This document shows, piece after piece, positions 1 through 11,520 of a stretch of 61,863 nt of DNA. The DNA is from Didymodactylos carnosus (Eukaryota > Rotifera > Eurotatoria > Philodinida > Philodinidae), in the NCBI GenBank assembly GCA_905250885.1, contig CAJNOQ010000227.1, positions 1-61,863 on the forward strand, given 5' to 3'. The first letter of the stretch is position 1. Each line of letters starts with the position of its first letter. The translations under genes were made by a program, and so were the position numbers. Under the pieces are notes generated by a model. It worked only from the letters and a program-made list of their open reading frames with translations, was not told where the DNA came from and ran no database searches.

Positions 1-960
1 GATGCGTGTTTTCGAACCCAACTTCAAGGATGATCGATGAACTTTCGTAAATGATGGTTATAAACAGATTAGCCTGAATTACACCATGTAAGACAGCTTC
101 AACTCTGATACAGATGCTCATCGATTCAAGTATTTTTTTATGAGTTTTTTTTATGAGTTTCACAATATTGAGAGACTAAAGAAAATAAAGGCTTCTACTT
201 ATTCTAGGTTTATTCAAGTTCCATTGTTATAGTCCAATGATGATAACAAGATTTGAAGAGTATGAACGATATATTTACAACAATATTTATATATAACATT
301 GAGATGTTGAGACTTTTTTGCAAAATACGACAAAATTATTTTCAAATACAAAATTCCGTATTAATTTTAAAAATATTTTTAATAGAAGCATTTTTAAAAT
401 GAATACATTCTGTTGCAAAGATATCGTTTGCATTTGGCTCTAATGAAATCGATTATGAGATCTGAGGACTTTGTATTAGAACAGAATTTGTCTATTAATA
501 AGGAAATTTTTACATCATTTACGATGTTAAAAGTTCAGATTCTTTTTGTAGGTTATATATTTAATTTCAGCTTCTACACGGTCCTTTCATTTTGAAACCG
601 ATGCAGTTATTTGCTTAATCTGCTTTGAGAGATTTTTCTTTTTCTTTTTCATTTAAATTTTAATTGCAAATGATGTTTTGGAGAATAATCTGAACCATTT
701 TATGTTGCAAAACTTCAAATTGCAAGCTATATTCTGATGCAATTAAAGTCACACGTTAGCTTCATTCATCGAATTATCGTAAAAATTCATTGTTTAGAAA
801 TATCACTACTTTAACTTGCAGCTCGGAGACGTATTATTTTTGTAAATGCAGATAAAGAGCTTTTGTACTCGTTAATGCAGTCAAACTGAGATATTATTCC
901 TGCTAATATTATTTTTAGATCTTTCCATTGGAATTTTGTTGATTATAAAAAACAACAAAT
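1..960. other. Non-coding flank upstream of RPL13
   Basis: AT-rich sequence with no reading frame that resembles a protein. The only longer open frame (413-595, plus) has low-complexity content and no recognisable motif. The part next to 961 presumably holds the RPL13 promoter and 5' untranslated region, but no core-promoter motif stands out. Confidence 0.5.
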
Positions 961-2564
961 ATGAAACATAATAATCAAATACCAAACGGACATTTTCATA
1001 AAAAATGGCAATTACACGTACGTACATGGTTCGATCAACCCGCGCGAAAAGAGCGTCGTCATAAGAAACGTTTACAAAAAGCCAAGAGAGTTGCACCACG
1101 ACCAGCAAAAGGACCATTGAGACCAGTCGTCAGATGTCAGACAGTTCGTTATAATATGAGAGTTCGAGCTGGACGTGGATTTTCATTAGATGAAGTACGT
1201 GCTGCTGGTTTAAATCCAAAATATGCCCGAACAATTGGTATTGCTGTTGATCATAGACGAAGAAATAAAACAACAGATGCATTTCAAGTAAGGATGCTTA
1301 AACTCCTAATTTTTCTTACGATATTTTCAGCATAAGCTATAGTCTGAGTAAATTTTAGTGAGTATTATTTTGGCGGGTTGAAGTTCCTTTCTTATTTGCA
1401 TTGTGTTGTGCTGTATTTAGTTTCTCTTCGTATGGTCTGGTTCTCAGTAAAATCCGATATTTATCATCTACACCATGTTTTTTTAAACGAGATTCTTCAA
1501 AAAGTAATATTCGAATATTTACTAATGCAATAGCGTCGCAATCATCAAAATATACATCTTTATCAATCTGGTTCTCAATTGATGCATAGCAAAATGGAGG
1601 GAACGTTCTACTGTTCCACTAGTTTTATGCCATCTAACTGAACAAAATTTTGTTCTCATATTCTAAATAAGTCATCATTTTTCTTGCGATTGTTTAAAAA
1701 GGCACAGTACACATAATAGGTCCTTGTCTACCATCTCTCATCTTCCAAGTTTACGAGATAACGCTAATAAATCACGTCTGTTTTATGATCTTTTCATAGT
1801 TTCTAGTAAGTGAGGTGTTGACAATATTTCCATCGTATATCTCTATCGGGTCCTAAAATGTTGAGCGACAATTTTCTTTTTATTGACAACTCATATTTTC
1901 GAATAAAACCCATTTTTCTGACAATATTCGAATCTATTACGATCTACCGTAATTTTTATACTTAACCTCTGAGGGACTCTCTTTCTGTTTTTTTATATAC
2001 TTAACCTCTGAGGGAAAGTCGAATTCTGAACAAAAAATGAAAGCGACCCCTATATAAACTGACCTTTGAAGACGGACATTTGACTCGGTATATGTCAAAA
2101 TGTGATCAACATAATAAATTTAGAGTGCGATGAAAAACTAAATATAGCACGATATGCATCGGTATCTATCGTATACAACTCTTAACGTTCAAAATGCTTA
2201 AACCCTTTAGATTGTAATGTATATGTTTTTTTTGTTGTTGATCTAGGTAAATGTCCAACGTCTCAAACAATATCTTGGTAAATTGATTTTGTATCCATTG
2301 AACAAGGATAAACCGAAGGAGCATGAGACTAAGGTGGCATCAGGAACGGCCCCGATATATCCAACGCAAATAAAAACAAAAGTAATGCCAGTTAAAAATC
2401 GTTATATACGTGAAAAACCTCGTCCAATTGGTGATGATGATAAGAAATTTAAAGTATTTCAATCATTGCGTATGGCACGCGCTGATGCAAAACTCATTGG
2501 AATACGTGAAAAGAAAGCGAAACAAGCTGCCGAAGATGAGAAGAAACCGAAAAAAGAAAAATAA
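961..2564 (+). CDS. RPL13: 60S ribosomal protein L13 (eL13), two exons
   Basis: Structural protein of the large cytosolic ribosomal subunit. Exons are 961-1287 and 2247-2564; the intron (1288-2246, phase 0) begins gtaagg and ends ctag. The joined product is 214 residues. It carries the family's signature stretches: HFHKKWQ near the start, [62 protein letters not shown], then [17 protein letters not shown] across the junction, and [13 protein letters not shown] near a lysine-rich C-terminus. The start codon was chosen because the N-terminus aligns with eL13 from its first residues. Length is near the usual 211. The intron, nearly 1 kb, is long for this window and carries a short duplicated segment near 1951 and 2000. 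Confidence 0.97.
1951..2024 (+). repeat. Two-copy direct repeat in the RPL13 intron
   Basis: A block of about 19 bases, atacttaacctctgaggga, occurs at about 1957-1975 and again at about 1999-2017. The two copies are separated by a T-rich linker. It looks like a small local duplication; no function is evident. Confidence 0.7.
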
Positions 2565-3192
2565 AGATGAATGTTTCACTACTTTAGTTCAAGAATGTTT
2601 CATCTTTTGTCAATTTTTTATGTTAAATTGTTACCTACCGTTGTTTTTGTTAATGTAAACAAAATAAACAAAAAAGGACAACATAAAATTTAAAAATAAA
2701 CATCAGATTCATTTTTGTTGTATAAAATTATCCAAATATAAAGAAAAATGATTTGTTATGCGACAAATTTCAGGACAAAAATATTTATTTTTGCAGTATG
2801 ATGTTGTTAAAATCATTTACCAAGCTGTCTGCTGTTTTGTCTTGGAAGAACGAAGTTATAATCAGCCTTGAATGCTTTTTAATCTGAAGTGATTGAGTAG
2901 TAAATTCTGCTTTCTTTACTTGACGCATATTGCGTAAAAATTTCATCACTTCCTACGAAAGATCTTCGAATTTAAATTAAACATTATAATTGGACCGGTT
3001 TATTTAACTCAAATGTGGTCGAGAGATATTTAAGGTGTATAGGTTCCGTCTACTCGCAAGGTGGTGATCTGTGTTTATTCTTTAACATGAAGCTACGTAA
3101 TTGTCCTTTTTTTTGTTTCTAGTGCACCCGCTAAGTTGTGTTCGTTGCGTTCATTTCAGATAGGATATTATGCTAGGTGAACGACAAGAACT
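2565..3192. other. Intergenic, RPL13 to COX11
   Basis: Contains the RPL13 3' end. AATAAA-like motifs occur around 2665 and 2695. The remainder is the upstream region of COX11. No gene or clear repeat was seen. Confidence 0.5.
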
Positions 3193-4167
3193 ATGAACTT
3201 TATTATTTATCGCCAATTTATTTTTCGAACACATTTATCAACAAATGTTGTTATTAAACGTCTAAATCATATAATAAATCATAATTCAATAAGTAAGATT
3301 ACTCCATCGTCTCCTCACTCAGTTTTACTAAATAGTTCATCTTTGACCCGATATTTATCATCAAACAGGCAAACGGTATTGAAATATCAAATATCATTTG
3401 TTGTTAAACGTTGTTTATCCAATGATAAGAAACAGAGTAATGCTGATTTTGAACAATCATTTAAATCATACGATAAAAAAACTAAGAATCATCGTGCAAA
3501 TATTGGATATTATATGATGTCTATGGCTGTTCTTATGATTGGTCTAACCTATGCATCTGTACCATTGTATAAAATATTTTGTGAAAGGACCGGTTTTGAT
3601 GGTATTGTGAGATCAAATCAAGATGCTGAATTTATATCGAACAATGTTCGAAAACTAAAAGATCGTTTTAAAAAAGAAAATCCTATACTACGTATTCATT
3701 TTGAATCAACACCATCATCCTTATTACCATGGACATTTCGGCCAGAGCAAAGTGAAATTTATTTGCAACCAGGTGAAACAGCTTTAGCATTTTATCGTGC
3801 TAAAAATGAAAGTAATCGTCCTATTATTGGTATAGCTACGTACAATGTACAACCATCACAAGCGGCATTCTATTTTAATAAAATACAATGTTTTTGTTTT
3901 GAAGAACAACGTTTGGAAGCAGATGAAGAAGTCGATATGCCTGTTTTCTTCTATATTGATCCCGACTATATTCAAGATCCTGGTTTACAAGGTCAACATG
4001 ACATTACATTATCGTACACATTTTTTGAATCGAAAGGCACTGAACATTTAGCAGCAAGTGCTTCAAATTATCAGAAACTAATACCATCACAATCATTACC
4101 TTATTCACACAGAGAAAAAAGTGATATATCACAAGTACCCGGCAGTACACTAGTTGGAATATCATAA
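3193..4167 (+). CDS. COX11: Cytochrome c oxidase assembly protein COX11, intronless
   Basis: Copper chaperone of the mitochondrial inner membrane that delivers copper to the CuB site of COX1 (family knowledge; CtaG/Cox11 family). The frame encodes 324 residues. A basic, Ser/Asn-rich leader of about 90 residues suits mitochondrial import. A membrane segment at about 105-125 (MMSMAVLMIGLTYASVPLYK) is followed by FC at 129-130 and the family stretch FCERTGFDG. The copper-binding motif CFCF lies at residues 233-236 and is followed by EEQ. The C-terminal beta domain includes LQPGETALAFYRA, ATYNVQP and DMPVFFYIDP. No intron interrupts it, unlike most genes here. It converges with BBS7; the stop codons are about 190 bp apart. 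Confidence 0.97.
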   Translation: MNFIIYRQFIFRTHLSTNVVIKRLNHIINHNSISKITPSSPHSVLLNSSSLTRYLSSNRQTVLKYQISFVVKRCLSNDKKQSNADFEQSFKSYDKKTKNHRANIGYYMMSMAVLMIGLTYASVPLYKIFCERTGFDGIVRSNQDAEFISNNVRKLKDRFKKENPILRIHFESTPSSLLPWTFRPEQSEIYLQPGETALAFYRAKNESNRPIIGIATYNVQPSQAAFYFNKIQCFCFEEQRLEADEEVDMPVFFYIDPDYIQDPGLQGQHDITLSYTFFESKGTEHLAASASNYQKLIPSQSLPYSHREKSDISQVPGSTLVGIS

Positions 4168-4358
4168 CAAATCGTTTCTAAACAATTATGATGTTTTGTT
4201 TTTAGTGAAAATTGTTTTATTGTAACTTTATTTTGTAAATTTTCCGAGAGAAAAAGAGATTCAAAGAGAGTCGTTTGTACATGTCATACTAATTGCGTAT
4301 AGATAACAACTATCAAATTGTTTTATTTTACAAAACGAAACACAGGAACAAAAATATT

Positions 4359-7300
4359 TTAAAAGGCATTAAAAAATTCTACAAAACTCTCTGGATTTGA
4401 GAATGTTTGATTTAATTTTTCGAATAATGCAGGCAATTTAGCTTTAACATTGACACCTTTAAATTTGTGTTTATCAATATAGAGATCAGCCACCATACCT
4501 GTGAAAAAAAAGAAAGATAAAGGAGAAAATATAGTTTTCTTTTATGTCTATAAATTTACTGCATAATCGGTTTAGATGAACTGGTGTTAGTTTATATTGT
4601 TCACTATATCTATCAGCATTATCTAAAACTTCTTGATGTTCGGGAGTCAAGATATTTGAATCAGAATTATCCATTACGAGTTCCTAAATAATAAAAAAAT
4701 AACTTTTATAGTCAATTAGAATAATTATTCAATTATTCAACCTTTAGTGGTTCAATTAGGTTGTATTTATCTGTGAGAGTTTTATAATAAGCGATTTTTG
4801 GCAGCATACAACGTAATGTGTAGGCAATTGTGTCATTGCTAATATCTAAATTAACGAAAACATATTTAATTAGAGAAAAAAAAGAAAAACAATAAACTAA
4901 TAGTTATTTCATCTTGAAATGTTTATGTTTATTGGCAATTTTTTTTTAAAAATGAAACATCTAATATTGCGCAGGAATGCCACGATCATGGAAAGAGGAA
5001 AAAGTAGCCCGCTTAATCAGTGATTAATCCTACTGTACTCCTATTTTAGAAAAAGATTGTTAAGCAGAAAAAAAGTTATAATATTCAATTTAATCATACC
5101 GTATGATATATCCAATACAATTTTTTTCTCTGTTGCTTTTTTACTAATAACATCTTTCAGAATAGATATGGTTGACACATTTTCTGATCGAAATATGGCT
5201 TCTTCCTGTCTATAACAAAAACAATGAAACATGAAATCAATTCAATGTGAAACAGATCGATAAAAGATCATCATCTGAAACAATTAATATGTAAACATCT
5301 ATATTTTTTTACGTTTGTTATTTTTTTTTATTCTTGAAAAAAATCAGTAATAATATTTAGTTTTTCAAAAATTTTTTCTACTAATTTTAAAATCACATTT
5401 ACAGAGTTAAAAGTTCAACAAGCAATTACTCTTGTTATTGTGATTTTTTACTTATTTTATCCATTACTTTCCAACAGAGATAACATGCTCTTGGTACATG
5501 ATAGCATCCTTTCCATTTTCCTCCTTTCAATGGTAACAATATTTCACCACGACGATTTAAATATCCAAACATTTCACCGTACTGTTCATCATCAACAAAA
5601 TGTTTTAGTGTATACGTTTGAACTCTGTTTAACCATATTAATATTTGTTTATTTGTTGGATCATGATCGTAGGCTTTTGTTAAAGCTATTAATGTTTCCA
5701 AATGTACCCACCATAATTTTTGATCCCATTCTAATTGTTGTGGTGGATAACCCTTGATATCAAGAAAATAATAGATACCATTATATTGTTTATCCCAACT
5801 GTAGTCTAATATTTTCAATGTTGTATCAATACATATTTTTGATAATTCACTATTGTTTTGTTGTTCAGCAATATCCAACAAAAACCACATGGCTTCTATA
5901 CCGTGTCCAGGATTAATCAAGCGTCCTTCAAATGAATCACACTGTCCACTACCATCAGCATTTATATATTCCAATATGAGACCAGAATCATTTTGTCGAA
6001 ATTCATTTATTATTTCATTGATACATTGTTTTGTTAAATCAACTATTTTCTCTTTATCAATAATATGTTCTAATTCCATTGCTAAATTACATAACATCAT
6101 TGGTAATGCAAAACTTTTTAATTTTCTTGGCGATGTTAAACAAGATTTTTCAAATAAACCTTTTGGATTAGATCGACGTTGTTCAATATCATGAAATGTA
6201 TCTAGTGCAATACGTTTATAATGTTGAAATTTTTCATTATCATCATTTATATCTGAATAAATTTTAGCTAATTGACCAAATGCCATTGAAGCAAAAACAC
6301 TTGAAAATATGTTGTATGTTTCAATAAGTGGTTGACCATCTTGTGTCAAAGAAAAGTACCATTGTTGATTCTGTAAATTTCGACCATATTTTTCTAGAAA
6401 ATTTGCACCATGTAATGCAACATCTAACCATTTTGATTTTAAATTTTTATCATCGATGTCTTTATCTTGATAAAGTTTAGCAAACATCCATACTTGTCGA
6501 GCTTGTAACCAAATAAATTTATCTTTATCAAACACCTGACCATCACGATTAATACATGTAAAATAGCCACCATATTCTTCATCAATAGAATATTTTATCC
6601 AAAATGGTATCACATTATTTAATAATAAATTTTTATAATACTGAGACCATTTAGAAAAATTAATAATCTCATCCGTAGTTTTTGTCTCTACTGTTAAGAT
6701 GTTTTCCGGTACTATTCAATACAAAAGAATGTTGATTGTGATACTCATTAGATTATTGAGTAGATATCTTACCGTTAGTCATGTTAAATTTAATATTTCA
6801 AAGAGATAGATACAAGTGTAGCTATTTTTTAATTATTTTTATTCTACCTGACACACTGTTATCAATAAGTTGACATTATTATTAACAAGAAAAGAAAAAC
6901 ATAGCAAATATTAAAGACATTGTGTATAGTGTGACATTGTCATGTATCTAACGCTTGATAACGTGGACTTAAACTATAGTATGCTTCAAAATTAAAGTCT
7001 TACGAAACTATCCGTTGACAGAAGCTACCTGGCAATAACAGTTGCCAATAGCAGGTAATTTAAGCATTGGTTAAGAAGCAGCTGTCAGGAATTAAAAACT
7101 GTAGAGGAGGATTCAAAATGCCTACCGACTACTTCTGAAAATATTAAAAATTGCTTTGATTTTTTCCTTTTCTGATAAAGTTGATTCGAAAATATATCCT
7201 GAAAATCATCCTAAATACATAAAATCTTAACGCTCTATTTGAATCCGGAGTTTTCCGGCAGAAACGAAACGAAAAGTCAAAAAATTTTACAATTTGAACT

Positions 7301-10300
7301 TTGACTTAGCGAATACACACTAAGTTGTAGTTTTGGTTTCATTGAGTTGAGTATGAAAAACCGCAATTAGTTTGGCCAATTTCCCGTTAATTTGGGTGTT
7401 TTCACAGATTTTTCTTTAAAAATCGGGAAAATCACGAAACTGTATTTTGAAGCACAATATTTCGTCCTGAAAACTGCTTCGCTAAAAATAAAAAATACAC
7501 CAACTTGTTCCGTTTTTTACGCTTGTACAATTGGACAGAATGGAAAAAACTATATACAACTTGTGGCGAGGCGCAATCTCTCGTCTTCAGACTAATACGT
7601 TGTTTCTTTTAGTCAATCAAAGTGCAATTTTCGACGAATACGAATTTTTTGTCGTTTTTTGTCAAATTTTGACGGCAGTCATTTTTCGTAGATAACTTCT
7701 GTCAATGGAAACAATCTGTTAAAAGAATATCAAGCTCAGAAATTTGTTATGAAGACGCCAATTATCAATCATCAATTATAACATTATCTATACGCTGACA
7801 ATATATTTTGTGTACGTGTATTCATATTATGAACGTTTGCATAAATAGTAGTTTTGTTTCATCAATCTGTTACGACGTTTGAAACCTTCATTGTTATTAT
7901 GTTAAATTAAAAAGCTTTAAGTTTTTAGTTCTATTTTTAACCTATGTCTGTCTTAGATACGAAAACTTTTCGTTTATTCTTACCTATAAATACATTCTAA
8001 TTGTGTTTGTAAAAAAATATTTGTATATGCGAGACGATTTTCTTTATCGACTGGTGGTCGTTCTGGTACATCAGATAAACAAAATTGAATCCACGAATGA
8101 ACCTCAGCATAACTGAATGAGCCTACTATTTTCATTGTGTTCATTTTTCTGTAAAGAAAAAATCCTACAGCATTTTACTCTCATTCTTTTTCTTTAACAT
8201 ACTTGGTATTATCTATAGGTTGATTACTTCGTTGATGGAGTGATAATGGTTTGATAATATGTCGTTTTAACATTGAACATTTTGGTTGAATTTTTGATGT
8301 TATATACAATTGTAATGTTCCATAGTGACCTTCGATTGTTCGTATGTGCATTTCAAGACGAGTTGTATTTGCTTGACAACGATATGTGACAAGAACAGCA
8401 TTGTTATCCTTCAATTACAATAAATATTAAATAAATATGAGAATATTAGCAAAAATACGATTTCTTACTTTTGGATCACAAGCACTAAAACTCATGACCG
8501 CTGAGTTTTTCTCGACATTCAATATGTCTAATATTACATCACACTAGAAAATTCCGAAAATTATTGTCTTTACAAATTTTGTAAAAAAATGAGTTTTAAA
8601 CATACTTGTAATAAAACATTATCAATAGGTAATTCGCTTTCGAGAGCAAGATTATACGTAGCATCATCACGATTTAATTCAAATCTATCGGTGACTCGAA
8701 ATTCTCGAACAGTTGATAGTGCTTTAGAATTTTGTTTTATTGTATCTTGATAACGTTCACGTGTTTTTGCTAATTGACGTTGTAATTCGTCTACTTCCTG
8801 CCTAAAATCAAAAGATGTTTTGTAAAATCGTTTGAGAATAAAATGTATTTTAACGCACTTTAGATCATCAATTTTTTGTTTTAAATCATCATCTTTTCCC
8901 AATACTACTTCTCCACCTAATTCATTCTGTAGTGGTTCACTTGTCATTCCAAATAACCAACCTCAAAAAATAAAGAGGAGTATAACAGAAAATTTTATGA
9001 TTAGTATTAATCAATTTGATACTCAAAAAACATACCTTGATATGTACAACATACGAGCTCTTCATAATCTGGGTTACCCACAACACCACCTTCAATATTT
9101 GTAATACTCTCAGAGCCATTCTGAAAAAAACAAAATAAAAATACATCTCTTAAAAAAGTCTAGATTTAAATGAAGTTTAATCATGATTTCTCTTCTTCTA
9201 TTTAGAATTGAGGATAAACATATTATTAAAGCAAACACTATTATCAATTTAAAAATTCTATAATAATAAAAATTTTGATAGCGAAATTATTCTTACATAC
9301 GAATATTTTAACAATGGTTCATCGGCAGCCGTTTCAAAATTATAAACTTCGATTGCTCCATCTTCTCTTGACACAATCATATCCGGCACACCATCACCAA
9401 TAATATCATAAAAATCAATTGCACTGACGGCTAAAGTGACATGCGGTTATTCTCAATTGTTTTCATGACTATTACATGAATATGACTATTACCAGACAGA
9501 TGTTTAGGATTAGCAATTTCCCATTTAGAACTTGCGTTTAAACTAAAAACAAATTTGTGATATCAGATAGAATAAAATGAGACGATTTTGAACTACGAAC
9601 CTTCCTATTTCAAGTTGTCCTAAACGACCATCAGATGTACCATAGATAAGTTCAGTTTTTGTTGGTCCTGCAAAAGTACACAGAAAAATTTTGATTGTAC
9701 TGTCTTCTGTGAAAAAAACACAATAAAAAAAAATTTACCTCCATTTTTATTTGATAAAGTCATTGTGGTTGGAATACCTGGCAATTCGGTTTCGTATGAG
9801 ACTGATGATTTCTGAAGTTTAAGATCGACACGATCTGAAGCAGAAGACATATTGAAAATAAAGAACTTACGTTAATAATGCGAAGTAATCGATCTTGACA
9901 GGCGAGTACAGGCACAGGTTGAATGACTGTTGGCAAAATAATAATGTCGTTTATTTTTGCTGTTAGTGTAAGAGTATCAACTTCTTTCGATTCAACATAA
10001 TGCGTATAAGTGGTATCTGTACATGAATAAAGATTTGAGCCAAATATACTCCTAAAGCATGCAGTAGTCGTTGAAATATATCCATTTTGATTATCAAAAA
10101 CTACAACTTACATTGACTGAATTGGAACAACGACATTTGTATCGAATGCATAAAATTGTTTTCCTTTTTTAGTATAACCACGTACTTCGGAATCGGCTGC
10201 AACAAATATACGATCGGATACTTCTCCAGGCTTTCCTCCTAATTCTACACGTCGAATACGTTTCCCTGGTGGTGTTTTGAACGAAGGCTAAACACATAAG

Positions 10301-10841
10301 AAGTGTTATTTATTATAAACGTGTTCTATAGACGCAGAGAAGTACAATCCTACTTACGGCTGCTTCTTTTTTCTTAATGGAAAATAATTGTACAGTTCCA
10401 TTGCTTTCACCCACTACGATCTGAATAGAGAAAACATAGTGAAGATAATTGAAATTAAGTAGCACAAAAAGAGTTGTTGATTTTACTTACTTTTTGTGTA
10501 TCTTTTTTCTGATTGTCGCGTAATAGTAGACGCATGCATTTCGGTGTGACAGATGATATGGTCTTAAAACGAAAACGAATATGTGAGATCTTTCAGACTA
10601 CAGCTCAAACATGGCAAATTTCATTTCACAGTCAAGTTTAATTGCAGAAACGGTGACATGATGCCTGATATGCACAGATTTTGGTTCCTTACTCTACCTA
10701 CTGTGAGCTTTTCTTGCAACAACTGTACGTGAGATTTAGATTGTTACCTTCTAAGTAATTCGTTATTATGTAGCAAGTGTAAAAAATGAGATAACGTCTT
10801 ACTTTAGCATAATCGATGCGATTAAGTTGTAATTCAAGCAT
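4359..10841 (-). CDS. BBS7: Bardet-Biedl syndrome 7 protein homologue (BBSome subunit), 19 exons
   Basis: Subunit of the BBSome, the coat complex that moves membrane proteins in and out of cilia. Exons in transcript order: 10803-10841, 10491-10562, 10358-10420, 10112-10287, 9871-10051, 9739-9811, 9601-9667, 9493-9542, 9297-9430, 9036-9120, 8855-8961, 8606-8797, 8469-8543, 8203-8408, 7984-8148, 5100-5209, 4742-4845, 4560-4683, 4359-4498. They sum to 2163 nt, or 720 residues, close to the human 715, and all phases agree. The N-terminal beta-propeller includes [11 protein letters not shown] and [14 protein letters not shown] short coiled coil follows. The GAE/platform part carries [23 protein letters not shown] and [13 protein letters not shown]. 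The helical C-terminus has [14 protein letters not shown] and [14 protein letters not shown]. Intron 15 (5210-7983) is far larger than the others and encloses RENBP on the same strand. Confidence 0.96.
5435..6782 (-). CDS. RENBP: N-acylglucosamine 2-epimerase (renin-binding protein), nested in a BBS7 intron
   Basis: Interconverts N-acetylglucosamine and N-acetylmannosamine in amino-sugar and sialic-acid metabolism. Exon 1 (6773-6782) holds only ten coding bases, ATGACTAACG. A 61-bp intron follows, and exon 2 is 5435-6711. The product is 428 residues, against about 427 in mammals. Family landmarks: the N-terminal [32 protein letters not shown], the [10 protein letters not shown] motif with His at about residue 273, QKLWWVHLE with His at about 340, and [15 protein letters not shown] near the C-terminus with Cys 406 and His 408. 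The large open frame begins at an in-frame GTG, but homology runs about 36 residues further upstream, which led to the small first exon. It lies wholly inside BBS7 intron 15 on the same strand. Because it keeps an intron, it is not a simple processed copy. Confidence 0.93.
6783..7983. other. Remainder of BBS7 intron 15, upstream of RENBP
   Basis: About 1.2 kb of AT-rich sequence that is both BBS7 intron and the 5' flank of RENBP, so the RENBP promoter should lie here. An open frame at 7392-7595 (plus) has no recognisable content. No repeat with clear ends was seen. Confidence 0.6.
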
Positions 10842-11520
10842 TTTAATGGTTCAATTTTTTATTTGCAGTTCTTCACTTTAATTTTTTTTAAACTAGTTGC
10901 CATAATTCAGTATCTATGGATAGCAACACCCTCTACGTCTAAAGTAAACAGTCTGTGCCTTCAATAATTTGTATTGCTTCCATTATCAAGAAGTATATAT
11001 GTACAGGTGAAAATGACCGCTCGATAATTTTTGTTTCGTCACAGCTTTTAAGTTGAAAATATGTTGACAGGCAGAATAAGTATCGGATCCTCCATGCGAC
11101 CTCTTACGACGGTTTGGAAATGGTTTAGTATTTCATTTCATATGGCATTCTAATTGATTTTTTCAAGCGTCACCGACAGAGTTGAACTAAAGTCTGAAGG
11201 CAGAACGTACGTAGGCAGAAGTGTAACAGGAAGTAGAGATGAGCACCGACTTTAAAACGGACACGCATATTTTAGTTTGCGGCTTTTACCATGATGAATT
11301 TTTTCTATTATCATGCCGTTGAGATATAGGTGAACTAAGTTTTCTAACAGTATATTATTGATACAGATAGTCTCTAAGTGCTTTCAGTTCGAACAGCTAG
11401 TTTTCCTTACTAACTTTCTGTCGCATGATTTCAGTCCGTTGCTTGTCTTTTCTCCCCTCAAGAAAAGCTTTATATAAAATACAGAGTGCACACATTTTGT
11501 TAAGAAGAGCGAAAAAGAGG
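10842..11520. other. Intergenic, BBS7 upstream region
   Basis: Between the BBS7 start and the 3' end of the fasciclin-like gene, both on the minus strand. It should contain the BBS7 promoter. I looked for X-box-like sites, expected of ciliary genes, but no site was convincing by eye. Confidence 0.5.

Noticed and set aside
1288..2246. snoRNA in the RPL13 intron (ribosomal protein introns often host them)
   Set aside because: No convincing C/D box pair or H/ACA arrangement could be found by eye; a snoRNA covariance search would be needed.
6613..6613. GTG as the RENBP start
   Set aside because: Family homology continues about 36 residues upstream and reaches an ATG through a small intron.
9812..9850. 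Extra N-terminal residues before BBS7 exon 6
   Set aside because: They are intron read-through; the exon joins 9871 to 9811 with correct phase and homology.
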